Positions 1-9,034 of a stretch of DNA of 64,000 bases are shown here, piece after piece. How positions within the stretch are numbered: the stretch's first letter is position 1; every line of letters starts with the position of its first letter. The notes below the pieces were generated by a model. That model ran no database searches and was not told where the DNA came from. It was given only the letters and a program-made list of their open reading frames with translations. The stretch is from Anaeromyxobacter sp. PSR-1 (lineage in GTDB: Bacteria > Myxococcota > Myxococcia > Myxococcales > Anaeromyxobacteraceae). The position numbers and the translations under genes were made by a program. The stretch spans positions 1 to 64,000 of the forward strand of contig NZ_BAZG01000001.1 of NCBI RefSeq assembly GCF_000964525.1. Reading direction: 5' to 3'.

Positions 1-696
1 CGGCGCCCGCGGCGACGCGGTGGCCAGCCGCGCCACCCGGCCCAGCTCGGTCGCGGCGCCGGTCGCGAACACCACCGCGCGGGCCCGGCCCGCCGCGACC
101 GTCGCGCCCGCGGGCGCCAGGCAGGGCAGCGCCGCGGCCGCGAGCTCGCCGGCGCGCGGGCGCGGATCGCGGTCCACCGGCAGCGACTCGCCGGTGAGCA
201 GCGACACGTCCAGCCGGAACAGCGCCGCCTCGACGAGGCGCGCGTCGGCCGGGACGCGGTCGCCCTCCTCCAGCGCGAGCACGTCCCCCACCACCACCTC
301 GCGCGCGTCCACCTCCAGGAGGTGCCCGCCCCGCACCACCCGGGCCCGCGCCGGCACCAGCGCCTCGAGCGCCTCCAGCGCGCGCTCCGCCCGCCGCTCC
401 TGCCAGAAGCCGAACACGCCGTTCAGCGCGATCACCAGGAAGACCGCCCAGGCGAGCTGCGGCATCCGCGACACGAGCGCGAGCGCCCCGGCGGCCCAGA
501 GCAGGAGCGCCATGGGGTGCGCGATCTGCGCGACGGCCCGGCGCAGCGCCGGCCGGCGGCGCCGCCGTGGCAACGCGTTCGGGCCCGCCTCGCGTAGCCG
601 CCGGGCGGCCTCCGCCGCGTCGAGCCCGTCCGGCGCGCTGCCGAGCGCGGCGTGGACCGAGGCGATGGGGAGCGCCGCGACCTCCCGCCGATCCAT
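1..696 (-). CDS. P-type cation-transporting ATPase, N-terminal part (cut by window edge)
   Basis: The reading frame starts at the ATG complementary to 694-696 and stays open to base 1, giving the first 232 residues. The N-terminus matches the cation ATPase N domain (paired basic and EAARRL-type segment at residues 20-45), followed by two hydrophobic helices (about 61-76 and 81-97) and the actuator domain. That domain carries the dephosphorylation motif TGES at residues 168-171, preceded by a GD-VPAD stretch. The phosphorylation DKTGT motif and the catalytic domains lie outside the window, so the ion cannot be named; the layout fits the Ca2+/Na+-type P2 or magnesium-type group. It is transcribed away from the 4Fe-4S gene, leaving a 158-base divergent intergenic region. 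Confidence 0.9.
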   Translation of the reverse strand, partial: MDRREVAALPIASVHAALGSAPDGLDAAEAARRLREAGPNALPRRRRRPALRRAVAQIAHPMALLLWAAGALALVSRMPQLAWAVFLVIALNGVFGFWQERRAERALEALEALVPARARVVRGGHLLEVDAREVVVGDVLALEEGDRVPADARLVEAALFRLDVSLLTGESLPVDRDPRPRAGELAAAALPCLAPAGATVAAGRARAVVFATGAATELGRVARLATASPRAP

Positions 697-854
697 GAGG
701 GCAGTGTAGGCTGGGTCTGGGCCCCGCCCGGCTCCTGCCGCTCGGGGCTGTGCCGCGGGGCGCAGCGGCGCCGGCCCCCTCCGCTCGGGCGGCCCCGTCC
801 GCGCTCCTGTCGCGCGGGGTTCCGCCCGCCGATGCTGCCGCGGGGGGACGCGCC

Positions 855-2171
855 ATGGGACACCTCGTCGGCAAGGACCTGTACCGCCGCCTGGGCGGAA
901 AGGTGGACGGGCTCACCGTGCGTGCGCCCTGGAACGCGGCGCTGTTCGCGATCCTGAAGGAGCTCTACTCCGAGGCCGAGGCCGAGCTGGTGGTGAAGAT
1001 GCCCTACGGCCTCGCGCCGCTGGAGCGGATCGCCCGGGTGACCGGCCTCGCCCCCGACGACGTGCGGCGCCGGCTCGACACGCTCTGCCCGCGCGGCCTG
1101 GTGCTCGACGTCGAGGTGCGGGGCCGGACCTGGTACGCGCCGTCGCCGATGGCGATCGGGATCTTCGAGTACACGATGATGCGCACCGGCGGCGCGACCG
1201 AGGACGACCACGCGCGCTGGGCGCGGCTCTTCCACGAGTACCTGGAGGACGGCGCGTTCTACCGGGCCAACTTCGCCGGCGGCCAGCGCGTGTCGCTCAT
1301 GCGCGCCGTCCCGCACGACGGCGCGGTCCGGCCCGAGGAGTACGTCGAGGTCCTCGACCACGAGAAGGCGGTCGCGATGGTGGAGTCGGCCCGCCGCCTC
1401 GCCATCGGCACCTGCTCCTGCCGGCACGAGAAGGCCCACCTCGGCGAGCACCGCTGCGCCGCGCCGCTCGACACCTGCTCGTCGTTCGACCACGGGGCCG
1501 ACTACCTCATCCGCCACGGCTTCGCGCGCGAGGTGTCGCGCGCCGAGATGCTGGACAACCTGGCGCGCTCGCGCGCGCTCGGCCTGGTCCTCAACGCCGA
1601 CAACGTGCGCCGCGGCGCGACGTTCATGTGCCACTGCTGCGGCTGCTGCTGCAACATGCTGCTGGGCGTGACGCGCCACGGGTATCCGAACGCGGTGGTG
1701 ACGTCGAGCTACGTCGCCGCCTCGGACCGGGCGCGGTGCCTGGGCTGCGGCAAGTGCTCGAAGCGCTGCCCGGTCGGCGCCATCCCGCGCGTGCCGGATC
1801 CCGACCCCAGGTTCCGCAAGCACGGCCGGCCGCAGGTGGACGAGGCGCGCTGCCTGGGGTGCGGGGTGTGCACGCTGACGTGCAACCCGGGCGCGATGAA
1901 GCTCCACCACCGGGCGCAGCGCGTGCTGCACCCCGAGGACCTGCTCGAGCGGCTCATCCTTCAGTGCCTCGAGCGCGGCACGCTGCAGAACCAGCTCTTC
2001 GACGATCCCGGCAGCAAGTCCCAGGCGTTCCTGCGCGCGCTGGTGGGCGGCTTCCTGCGGCTGCCGCCGGTGAAGCAGGCGCTCATGAGCGACGCGCTCC
2101 GCTCGCGGTTCCTGGCCGGGGTGAGGGCGGCGGCGGGAAGGCGGGCGCCGGAGGAGCGCGCGAAGGCCTGA
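855..2171 (+). CDS. 4Fe-4S cluster protein with N-terminal helical/winged-helix-like region
   Basis: The predicted protein has 438 residues. The ATG at 855 is preferred over the upstream alternative at 750 because the extra 35 residues are Pro/Ala/Arg-rich shadow sequence. Residues 295-305 and 333-343 form two classical CxxCxxCxxxC ferredoxin clusters. Further Cys occur at 187, 189, 201 and 208, and there is a very dense group at 259-266 (CHCCGCCC). The first 110 residues look like a DNA- or partner-binding winged helix, ending in an IGIFE-type segment seen in related proteobacterial ferredoxin-like proteins. No substrate domain is recognisable, so it may be an electron-transfer or redox-sensing protein; the exact role is unknown. 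It is probably monocistronic, with a small SRPBCC gene 66 bases downstream. Confidence 0.85.
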   Translation: MGHLVGKDLYRRLGGKVDGLTVRAPWNAALFAILKELYSEAEAELVVKMPYGLAPLERIARVTGLAPDDVRRRLDTLCPRGLVLDVEVRGRTWYAPSPMAIGIFEYTMMRTGGATEDDHARWARLFHEYLEDGAFYRANFAGGQRVSLMRAVPHDGAVRPEEYVEVLDHEKAVAMVESARRLAIGTCSCRHEKAHLGEHRCAAPLDTCSSFDHGADYLIRHGFAREVSRAEMLDNLARSRALGLVLNADNVRRGATFMCHCCGCCCNMLLGVTRHGYPNAVVTSSYVAASDRARCLGCGKCSKRCPVGAIPRVPDPDPRFRKHGRPQVDEARCLGCGVCTLTCNPGAMKLHHRAQRVLHPEDLLERLILQCLERGTLQNQLFDDPGSKSQAFLRALVGGFLRLPPVKQALMSDALRSRFLAGVRAAAGRRAPEERAKA

Positions 2172-2237
2172 GCGCGCGCCCCCAGCGAGGCCGTCGCGGC
2201 GGTGGCGGCCCGGCGCCGGCGGCGCTAGGACCGGCGG

Positions 2238-2636
2238 GTGCCCACCCTCCCCGTCCGACACCTGAGCGTCTCGATCTCGCGCCCGCCCGCGGAGGTGTAC
2301 GCGTTCGCCTCCCGGCCGGAGAACCTTCCGCAGTGGGCCTCGGGGCTCGCCGCCGGCATCCGGCAGGTGGCCGGCGAGTGGGTGGCCGACGCGCCCGCGG
2401 GCACGGTCCGGATCCGCTTCGTCCCGCCGAACGAGCTCGGCGTCCTCGACCACGACGTGCTGCTGCCCACCGGCGAGACCGTCCACGTCCCGCTCCGCGT
2501 GATCGCGAACGGCAGCGGCAGCGAGGTGGTGCTCGCGCTGCTGCGCCTGCCGGACATGACCGGCGAGCGGTTCGAGGCGGACGCGCGCTGGGTCGAGGCG
2601 GATCTCGCGCGGCTGAAGGCGCTGCTGGAGCGCTGA
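2238..2636 (+). CDS. SRPBCC-fold (START/polyketide-cyclase-like) protein
   Basis: A 132-residue protein with a GTG start. The opening VSISRPPAEVYAF followed by an NLPQW segment is the typical first strand, helix and second helix of SRPBCC ligand-binding proteins. The C-terminus ends in a long helix rich in Leu and Glu (residues 105-132), as expected for the fold. No catalytic residues are diagnostic, so the ligand is unknown. It ends 13 bases before the convergent end of the Hsp70-type gene. Confidence 0.75.
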   Translation: MPTLPVRHLSVSISRPPAEVYAFASRPENLPQWASGLAAGIRQVAGEWVADAPAGTVRIRFVPPNELGVLDHDVLLPTGETVHVPLRVIANGSGSEVVLALLRLPDMTGERFEADARWVEADLARLKALLER

Positions 2637-2649
2637 CCGATCCGCCGCG

Positions 2650-3924
2650 TCAGCCCTGCGCCACGGCCTGCGCCTCGCGGGCCAGCCCCTCCACCACGGA
2701 GTGGAAGCCCTTGAACTGCTCCATGCGGGCGGCGGGGAAGCGGCGGCGGATCTCCTCGGCGAGGCGCGGGACCCGGGCGGTGCCGCCGGTGCAGCAGACC
2801 ACGCCCACCTGCTCCGGCGCGACGCCGGCCCGGCGCACCGTCTCGTCCAGGCAGGCCAGGATGGCGTCCACCTCGCGCCGGCAGGCCTTCTCGAAGCCGG
2901 CGCGGGTCACCGGCTCGCGCACCTCGATGCCGGGGTGCGACAGCTCCACCCGCGCGCGGGCGGCGCCCGACAGCTCGCGCTTGGCGCGCTCGATGGCCTC
3001 GAACACCTGGAAGCCGAGCGTCTCCTCGACCATGACCGTGAGCTGGTCCATGCGCCGCCGGTCCTCGTCGGACAGCGACCAGCGGCGCACGTCGGCGAGG
3101 AAGCTCGCCACGTCGCGCCGCTGGAGGATCGACAGGTGCGCGGGCGAGCAGAGGTGCTGCACGATCCCCTGCGGCATCCGGAGCACGTTGTTGCCGAACG
3201 GGACCCGGTACAGCACCTCCGCCCCGAAGTGCCGCGCCACCCGGTCGCGCATGATCGACGCGTCGAGCGCGTCGCCGGCCACCGCCACCCCGCCCACGGC
3301 GAGCACGTCCTCCCGGGCGAGGGCGCGCGGGCCCACGCGGAGCACGGTGAAGTCCGAGGTGCCGCCGCCGAAGTCGCCGATGAGCGCCAGCTCCTCGCGC
3401 TCCGCGGCGGCGCCGAACGCGCGCGCCGCCGCCACCGGCTCCGGCAGGAAGCGCACCTCCTCGAAGCCGGCCAGCTCCGCGGCCCGGCGCAGCCGCGCCT
3501 CCGCGAACGCGTCGTCCTCGCCGTCGAAGTGCACCGGGCGGCCCAGCAGCGCCCGCCGCACCTCGACGCCGTAGTGCGCGTCGGCGCGCTCGCGCATCCG
3601 GCGCAGCACCGCCGCGACCAGCTCCTCCGCGGAGAGCATCCGGCCGCGGATGACCGTGCCGCGGAACGAGCGGGTGCCGAGGTGGTGCTTGATCGAGCGG
3701 AGGAGCCGGGCCTCGCCCCCGTGCTCCACGAACTGCCGGAGCGCCTCCACGCCCACGTGGACGCCCCCCTCGTCGGGGAAGCAGACGATGCTGCGCAGGA
3801 CGGTCGGATCCGGCGCGTCCGGGTCGAGCGGCGCGGGATCGAACGTGCGATCGGCGCTGGCCGCGGCGAGCAGCGAGTTGCTGGTGCCGAAGTCGATCGC
3901 GTAGTGGGTGGGCTGCCGGGGCAT
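2650..3924 (-). CDS. Hsp70-family ATPase lacking a substrate-binding domain (YegD-like)
   Basis: A 424-residue actin/Hsp70-fold ATPase. The phosphate-1 motif DFGTSNS lies at about residues 11-17, the phosphate-2 motif GDFGGGTSD near 190, and the adenosine motif CCTGGTARVP near 380. The protein stops where DnaK would continue into its peptide-binding domain, so it resembles YegD-type Hsp70 relatives rather than a general chaperone. Role in the cell unknown; probably cytoplasmic. The start ATG lies at 3922-3924 on the complementary strand, facing away from the antiporter gene, with about 100 bases between them. Confidence 0.88.
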   Translation of the reverse strand: MPRQPTHYAIDFGTSNSLLAAASADRTFDPAPLDPDAPDPTVLRSIVCFPDEGGVHVGVEALRQFVEHGGEARLLRSIKHHLGTRSFRGTVIRGRMLSAEELVAAVLRRMRERADAHYGVEVRRALLGRPVHFDGEDDAFAEARLRRAAELAGFEEVRFLPEPVAAARAFGAAAEREELALIGDFGGGTSDFTVLRVGPRALAREDVLAVGGVAVAGDALDASIMRDRVARHFGAEVLYRVPFGNNVLRMPQGIVQHLCSPAHLSILQRRDVASFLADVRRWSLSDEDRRRMDQLTVMVEETLGFQVFEAIERAKRELSGAARARVELSHPGIEVREPVTRAGFEKACRREVDAILACLDETVRRAGVAPEQVGVVCCTGGTARVPRLAEEIRRRFPAARMEQFKGFHSVVEGLAREAQAVAQG

Positions 3925-4026
3925 GGGGCGCGGGTTCTAACCCGGGGCGGGGCGCGAGGAAAGTGCGCGAGCGGGCCGGTTTTCGCTTGAGCCGGCCGCG
4001 GGCCGCGTGCGAAGCGAGGAAGGACG

Positions 4027-6153
4027 ATGCATGGCGCTCATACCTTCCTCCTCGCGCTCACCGTGGTGCTCGGCGTGGCGGCCGTCACCACGGTGCTGTT
4101 CCAGCGGCTGCGGCAGCCGGTGGTGCTCGGCTACATCCTCGCCGGCCTGATCGTCGGACCGTACGTCCCGGTCCCGCTCGTCGCCGACCGCGAGATCGTC
4201 CAGACCCTCTCCGAGCTGGGCGTCATCCTGCTCATGTTCGCGCTCGGGCTCGAGTTCAGCCTGCGCAAGCTGGTCCAGGTGGGCCCCACCGCCGGCGTCA
4301 CCGCGGTGGTCCAGTCGAGCATCATGGTCTGGCTCGGGTTCGTGGCCGGGCGCGCCTTCGGCTGGACCGTGCTGGAGAGCGTGTTCGCCGGCGCGATCGT
4401 GGCGATGTCCTCCACCACCATCATCGCGAAGGCCTTCGACGACCTGCGCGTCCGCGGGCCCCTGCGCGACCTGGTGGTGGGCGTCCTGCTGGTCGAGGAC
4501 CTCTTCGCGATCCTCTTCATGGCGGTGCTCACCGCCGTCGCCACCGGCGCGGGCGTCTCCCCGGGCGAGCTCGGCGCCACCCTGGGCCGGCTGGGCGCGT
4601 TCCTCGCCGTCCTGCTGGGGGGCGGGATGCTGCTCGTGCCGCGCGCGGTGCGCTACATCCGCCGGCGCGGCAGCGACGAGACGCTGCTGGTCGGGAGCCT
4701 GGGCCTGTGCTTCGGGTTCGCCTGGCTGGCGCTGGCGGCCGGGTACTCGGTGGCCCTGGGCGCGTTCATCGCCGGCTCGCTCGTGGCGGAGTCGGGCGAG
4801 GCGCACGCGGTCGAGGAGCTGGTCCGGCCGGTGCGCGACCTGTTCGCCGCCATCTTCTTCGTCTCGGTGGGCATGCTCATCGACCCGGCGCTGGTGGCGC
4901 GCCACTGGGTGGCGGTGGTGGTGTTCATCGGCCTCGTGGTGGCGGGGAAGTCCGCGGCCGTGGGGCTGGGCGCGTTCCTCACCGGCAACGGGGTGCGCAC
5001 CTCGGTGCAGACCGGCATGAGCCTCGCGCAGATCGGCGAGTTCTCGTTCATCCTGGCGGCGCTCGGGACCTCCCTCGGCGCGACGCGCGAGTTCCTCTAC
5101 CCGGTCGCGGTGGCGGTCTCGGCCGTGACCACCCTCACCACGCCCTGGCTCATCCAGGCGTCCGGGCCGGCCGCGACCTGGATCGAGCGCAAGCTGCCCT
5201 CGCGCCTCCAGACGCTGGTGTCGCTGTACGGCAGCTGGCTCGAGCAGCTCCGCAGCGCGCCGGATCGCCACACGCTGGGCACGCGCCTGCGCGCGGTCGC
5301 GGTGGCGCTCCTGGTGGACGCGGTGGCGGTCGTGGCCATCACCATCGGCGCGTCGGTCGGCGCGCCGCGGGCCACGCGGCGCATCGCCGAGACGCTCGGC
5401 GCCGGACCGGACACCGCGCGCTGGATCCTGTTCGCCGCCGCCACCCTGCTCGCCGCGCCGTTCCTGGTGGGCCTGGTCCGCAACGGCCGCCGGCTCGGCC
5501 TGGCGCTCGCGTCCACCGCGCTGCCGGAGGGCGCCGCCGGCCGGCCCGACCTGGCCGCCGCGCCGCGCCGCGCGCTCCTCGCGGTGGTGCAGCTCGCGGC
5601 GACCATGGCGGTGCTGCTGCCGGTGCTCGCCATCACGCAACCCTTCCTCCCCGGCGTGCCCGGCGTCGCGGTCGTGCTGGCCGTCCTCGGCGTGCTCGGC
5701 ATCGGGTTCTGGCGCAGCGCCGCGGAGCTGCAGGGGCACGTCCGCGCCGGCGCGCAGGTGATCGTCGAGGCGCTCGCCCGGCAGGCCTCGGGCGACGGCG
5801 CCGGCGGCGCGCACCCGACGGCCCCCCCCGAGCGCACCGACGGCCTGGAGCGGATCCGGGCCATGTTCCCCGGCATCGGCGAGCCCACGCCGGTGCGCCT
5901 GCGCGAGGGCAGCCCCGGCGCCGGCCACAGCCTGTCGGAGCTGGGCGTCCGCGGCCGGACCGGCGCGACCGTCCTCGCCATCTCCCGCGCCGGCGCGTCG
6001 GTGATGGTCCCCAGCGCGGCCGAGGTGCTGCGGCCGGGCGACGTCCTGGTGCTCGCCGGCGCGCACGAGGCGGTGGACGCGGCCCGCGACCTGCTCGGGG
6101 CCGAGCCGTTCGCGCCGGGTCACGCGGACGCGCGGGAGGACCGCGCCGGCTGA
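4027..6153 (+). CDS. Monovalent cation:proton antiporter (CPA2/KefB family) with C-terminal RCK_C domain
   Basis: A 708-residue membrane protein. Roughly twelve hydrophobic helices fill residues 5-375 with the CPA2 signature blocks (LGYILAGLIVGP near 38-49, LLMFALGLEFS near 69-79, and the VEDLFAI segment near 157). A second hydrophobic block follows (about 425-565). A hydrophilic C-terminal RCK_C/TrkA_C-type domain (about 615-700) contains the GDVLVLAG end strand. There is no Rossmann TrkA_N domain, unlike KefB and KefC, so NAD- or glutathione-dependent gating is not expected. Likely exchanges K+ or Na+ for protons across the inner membrane. Its 3' end overlaps the convergent DMT transporter gene by 34 bases. 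Confidence 0.9.
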   Translation: MHGAHTFLLALTVVLGVAAVTTVLFQRLRQPVVLGYILAGLIVGPYVPVPLVADREIVQTLSELGVILLMFALGLEFSLRKLVQVGPTAGVTAVVQSSIMVWLGFVAGRAFGWTVLESVFAGAIVAMSSTTIIAKAFDDLRVRGPLRDLVVGVLLVEDLFAILFMAVLTAVATGAGVSPGELGATLGRLGAFLAVLLGGGMLLVPRAVRYIRRRGSDETLLVGSLGLCFGFAWLALAAGYSVALGAFIAGSLVAESGEAHAVEELVRPVRDLFAAIFFVSVGMLIDPALVARHWVAVVVFIGLVVAGKSAAVGLGAFLTGNGVRTSVQTGMSLAQIGEFSFILAALGTSLGATREFLYPVAVAVSAVTTLTTPWLIQASGPAATWIERKLPSRLQTLVSLYGSWLEQLRSAPDRHTLGTRLRAVAVALLVDAVAVVAITIGASVGAPRATRRIAETLGAGPDTARWILFAAATLLAAPFLVGLVRNGRRLGLALASTALPEGAAGRPDLAAAPRRALLAVVQLAATMAVLLPVLAITQPFLPGVPGVAVVLAVLGVLGIGFWRSAAELQGHVRAGAQVIVEALARQASGDGAGGAHPTAPPERTDGLERIRAMFPGIGEPTPVRLREGSPGAGHSLSELGVRGRTGATVLAISRAGASVMVPSAAEVLRPGDVLVLAGAHEAVDAARDLLGAEPFAPGHADAREDRAG

Positions 6154-7043
6154 GGCGCCGGCGCGATCGCCAGCGCCACGCCCGCCAGGATGGCGGTGCC
6201 GGCCGCGAACAGCCGCGGGGTGATCGCCTCGCCGAGCAGGCCGGCGGCGGCGAGCGGCACGATCGCCGGCACCGCGAGCTGCACCGCCGCGGCCCGGGCC
6301 GCGCCCAGCGCCGGCACGACGGTGTACCAGAGCACGTAGCCGACGCCGGAGGCCACCGCGCCGGAGGCGGCGGCGAGCGCGGCCCCGCGCGCCGTGAGGT
6401 GCACGCTCCCCGCCGAGGCGATCACGAGGGCGAGCGCCAGCGGCACCGCCAGCGCGAAGTTCGCCGCGGTGGCGCCGGCGGGATCCCGGACGCCGCGCCC
6501 GCGCAAGGTGTAGGCGCCCCAGGCGACGCCGGCCGCCAGCATGAGCGCCGCGCCGCGCGCGTCCGGCGCGTGCGCGCCCGGCAGCGTGAGCCAGCCCAGG
6601 CCCGCGAGCGCCACCGCGAGGCCCGCCCACTGCCGCCGGGCCAGGCGGGCGCCGCGCAGCACGCTCCAGCCGACCATGGTGGCCTGCACCGCGAAGAACA
6701 GCAGGAACGCGCCCGGGCCGGCGTCGATCCGGCGGTAGGCGAGCGAGAACGCGGCGGCGTACGCGAAGAGCGCGAGCGCCGACCCGGCGCTCCCGCCGCG
6801 CGGCCGGGCCCGGCGCGAGGCGAGCGCGAGGAGCGCGAGCGCGGCCGCGCCGGAGGCGAGCCGGATCGCGGTGAAGGTCGCGGCGTCTGCGAGGCCCGGG
6901 CGCAGCGCGGCGCGCGCCAGGAGCGAGTTCGCTGCGAAGAAGCCGAGCGTGAGGAGCGTGAGCGCGGCGAGGCGTGCGCGCCCGGGCGCGGCGGGCGCCG
7001 CGTCCGGCGCGAGGGGGGCCGGACGTGCCGGGCTGCCGTCCAT
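6120..7043 (-). CDS. EamA/DMT-family transporter
   Basis: A 307-residue protein of about ten hydrophobic helices in two repeats of five, as in EamA drug/metabolite exporters. The ATG at 7041-7043 is chosen over a start 18 residues upstream because the added stretch is charged and non-hydrophobic. Helices begin at about residue 28 and recur roughly every 30 residues to the C-terminus. Substrate unknown. The stop codon lies inside the convergent antiporter gene, so antisense overlap of the two mRNAs is possible. Confidence 0.85.
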   Translation of the reverse strand: MDGSPARPAPLAPDAAPAAPGRARLAALTLLTLGFFAANSLLARAALRPGLADAATFTAIRLASGAAALALLALASRRARPRGGSAGSALALFAYAAAFSLAYRRIDAGPGAFLLFFAVQATMVGWSVLRGARLARRQWAGLAVALAGLGWLTLPGAHAPDARGAALMLAAGVAWGAYTLRGRGVRDPAGATAANFALAVPLALALVIASAGSVHLTARGAALAAASGAVASGVGYVLWYTVVPALGAARAAAVQLAVPAIVPLAAAGLLGEAITPRLFAAGTAILAGVALAIAPAPQPARSSRASA

Positions 7044-7147
7044 CCGCGCTCCTTCCGACTCCGCCTCGCAGTAGCGAACGGCGGGTGGGCGGCGCAAGGC
7101 TCCGCCGGGGCCGGGCCGGAGCCCGCGGCGCAGGCTACGCTGCCGGG

Positions 7148-7969
7148 ATGGCCTCGACCGACGAGCAGCGCAGCGCCTTCCGCGCGCTCCACCAGCAGGG
7201 CTGCTTCGTGCTCCCCAACCCGTGGGACGCCGGCACCGCCCGGGCGCTGGAGCGCGCCGGCTTCCGGGCGCTCGCCACCACCAGCGCGGGCTTCGCGTTC
7301 TCGCGCGGCCTGCCCGACGGCGCGGTGGGGTGCGAGGAGATGCTCGCGCACGTCCGCGAGCTGGTCGCGGCCACGCCGCTGCCGGTGAACGCGGACTTCG
7401 AGGACGGCTACGGCGCCACCGCGGAGGAGGTCGCGGCGAACGTGCGGGCGTGCGTGGACGCCGGGGTGGCCGGGCTCTCCATCGAGGACGCCACCGGGGA
7501 TCCGGCGGCGCCGCTCTACCCCGCCGACGAGGCCGTCGCGCGGCTGCGCGCGGCGCGCCGGGCCATCGACGCGGCCGGCGGCGGCGTGGTGCTCACGGGG
7601 CGCAGCGAGGGCTTCGTCGCGGGCCGCCCCGATCTCGCCGAGACCATCCGGCGGCTGGTGGCCTACGCGGACGCGGGGGCCGACTGCCTCTACGCGCCGG
7701 GCCTCACCACGCGCGAGCAGGTCGCGGCGGTGGTCCGGGCGGTCGCGCCGAGGCCGGTCAACGTGCTCGCAGGCGGTCCGGCGTTCACCGTCGCCGAGCT
7801 GGCCGCGCTCGGCGTCCGGCGCGTCAGCGTCGGCTCCGCGCTCGCGCGCGCCGCGTGGGGCGCGTTCCTGGAGGCGTCGCGGGAGATCGCCGAGCGCGGC
7901 ACGTTCGAGCGGCTGGGCGAGGCGGCGGGGTACGCCGCGCTGAACGCGCTGTTCCGGCCGGTTCGCTGA
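7148..7969 (+). CDS. Isocitrate lyase/phosphoenolpyruvate mutase family protein
   Basis: A 273-residue TIM-barrel enzyme. The start ATG at 7148 gives the common N-terminus (MASTDEQ, then FVLPNPWDAGTAR). Family residues visible are the metal-site Asp of DFEDGYG (about residues 81-87), the GLSIED strand (about 114-119) and the GRSEGF segment (about 153-158). The lyase/mutase loop Cys of true isocitrate lyase (KKCGH) is not visible, so it belongs to the broad oxaloacetate decarboxylase/PEP mutase-like group. Likely a cytoplasmic C-C or C-P bond-cleaving enzyme on a small oxo-acid. Stand-alone gene between two divergently or independently transcribed genes. Confidence 0.88.
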   Translation: MASTDEQRSAFRALHQQGCFVLPNPWDAGTARALERAGFRALATTSAGFAFSRGLPDGAVGCEEMLAHVRELVAATPLPVNADFEDGYGATAEEVAANVRACVDAGVAGLSIEDATGDPAAPLYPADEAVARLRAARRAIDAAGGGVVLTGRSEGFVAGRPDLAETIRRLVAYADAGADCLYAPGLTTREQVAAVVRAVAPRPVNVLAGGPAFTVAELAALGVRRVSVGSALARAAWGAFLEASREIAERGTFERLGEAAGYAALNALFRPVR

Positions 7970-8187
7970 GCGCCCCACCAGCGCCCGCCCCCGGCGCGAT
8001 GCCGCTGCTGTCCATCGCGGCCGGCGTGCCGCGGCGGGCCTGACGCAGCGTACGGGCACCTCGCGTGACCATCAGCTGCCTTCGCGCCGCACGATCCAGT
8101 CCATAACCAGCGCTGATGGCGCATCCGTTCTTGCGCGTTCCGCGGCCGCGGGTTCGCGGGCATGTTGCCGACCACCAAGGAGGCCAC

Positions 8188-8424
8188 ATGCACCACCTCA
8201 CCGCAGCCCAGGCCGTCAAGGGGACCTTCGCGTGGGCGGTCCTCGCCACGCTCGTCCCGCTGTTCGGCATCGTCCTCATCCCGATCCTCACCGTCGCGGC
8301 GATCTGCCGCGGGATCGCCGTGGCCGGCGCCGCGCTCGCGTCGCTCGTGCGCACCACGCCCTCCCCCTGGACCCCGGTGGCCGCGCGCGGCCCGATGGCG
8401 CGCAGCGGCAACCCGGCGGCCTGA
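8188..8424 (+). CDS. Small two-helix membrane protein
   Basis: A 78-residue protein. A strong ribosome-binding site (AAGGAGG, 8177-8183) sits 4 bases ahead of the ATG at 8188 and rules out the upstream ATG at 8116. The product has one long hydrophobic stretch from about residue 13 to 53, which could form two helices with a tight turn, then a short Pro/Arg-rich tail. I recognise no family. It is isolated: a 218-base gap precedes it and a convergent OsmC gene follows. Confidence 0.6.
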   Translation: MHHLTAAQAVKGTFAWAVLATLVPLFGIVLIPILTVAAICRGIAVAGAALASLVRTTPSPWTPVAARGPMARSGNPAA

Positions 8425-8482
8425 TCGGAGCGGCGGCGCGAGGAGCTCCCGCGCGCCGCCGCACGCGCGTTCCCGCGCACCC

Positions 8483-8905
8483 TCAGGCCGTGGTGCGCCG
8501 CACGCTCGCCTCGCCGAGCTGGACCGCGGCGCCGCGCCGGAGCGTGCCCGGGATCTCCGCGATCCGATCCACCCGCTCGACCAGCGCCGCGAGCTGCGCC
8601 TCGCTCGCATCCCCCGCGACCTCGACGTCGTAGCGGATCCCGGTGGACACCGCCGGGTCGCCGCCGAACTCGCCGCGGACGCGGACCCGCACCGAGTCGA
8701 GCCGGATCCCGGCCGCGAGCGCCTCGCGGAACAGGTCGTTGGAGACGCAGCCCGCGACCGCGAGGTGCAGCAGCTCCCCCCCGTTGAACCCCAGCCCTCC
8801 GCCGCCGGCGGCCTCCGGCCGGTCGATCACGAGCGTGTGCCCGCCCGCGCTGCCGATCGCCGTGACGCGCCCTTGCAGGCTGCGGGTCTCCACCTCGAAG
8901 GCCAT
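8483..8905 (-). CDS. OsmC/YhfA-family protein
   Basis: A 140-residue protein starting at the ATG complementary to 8903-8905. The order of segments (N-terminal strands, GGxxLGFNGGELL, then VAGCVSND) matches the OsmC/Ohr fold. Only one Cys is present (C53, in the central helix). The second peroxidatic Cys of true OsmC and Ohr enzymes, expected near residue 118, is missing. The protein is therefore more likely a YhfA-type relative than a hydroperoxide reductase. Cytoplasmic. It lies downstream (minus strand) of the zincin-like gene, 129 bases away. Confidence 0.8.
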   Translation of the reverse strand: MAFEVETRSLQGRVTAIGSAGGHTLVIDRPEAAGGGGLGFNGGELLHLAVAGCVSNDLFREALAAGIRLDSVRVRVRGEFGGDPAVSTGIRYDVEVAGDASEAQLAALVERVDRIAEIPGTLRRGAAVQLGEASVRRTTA

Positions 8906-9034
8906 GCCGTTCCCCCTCCCCGGCGCGCTCGGCGCCCGGCCGCGGCCGCGCCGCGCGGCCTTCTCGTAGCGTGATGGGCTCCCGCCCGCCTCCTCCACCC
9001 ACCGTCCCACTCGGGCGCCGCCGGCGACGGCCGC

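Noticed and set aside
432-6630. Long antisense and shifted reading frames (for example the 684-residue and 897-residue frames on the minus strand)
   Set aside because: They are Arg/Gly/Ala-rich translations of the opposite strand of real genes, produced by the scarcity of stop codons in very GC-rich DNA; none shows a domain.
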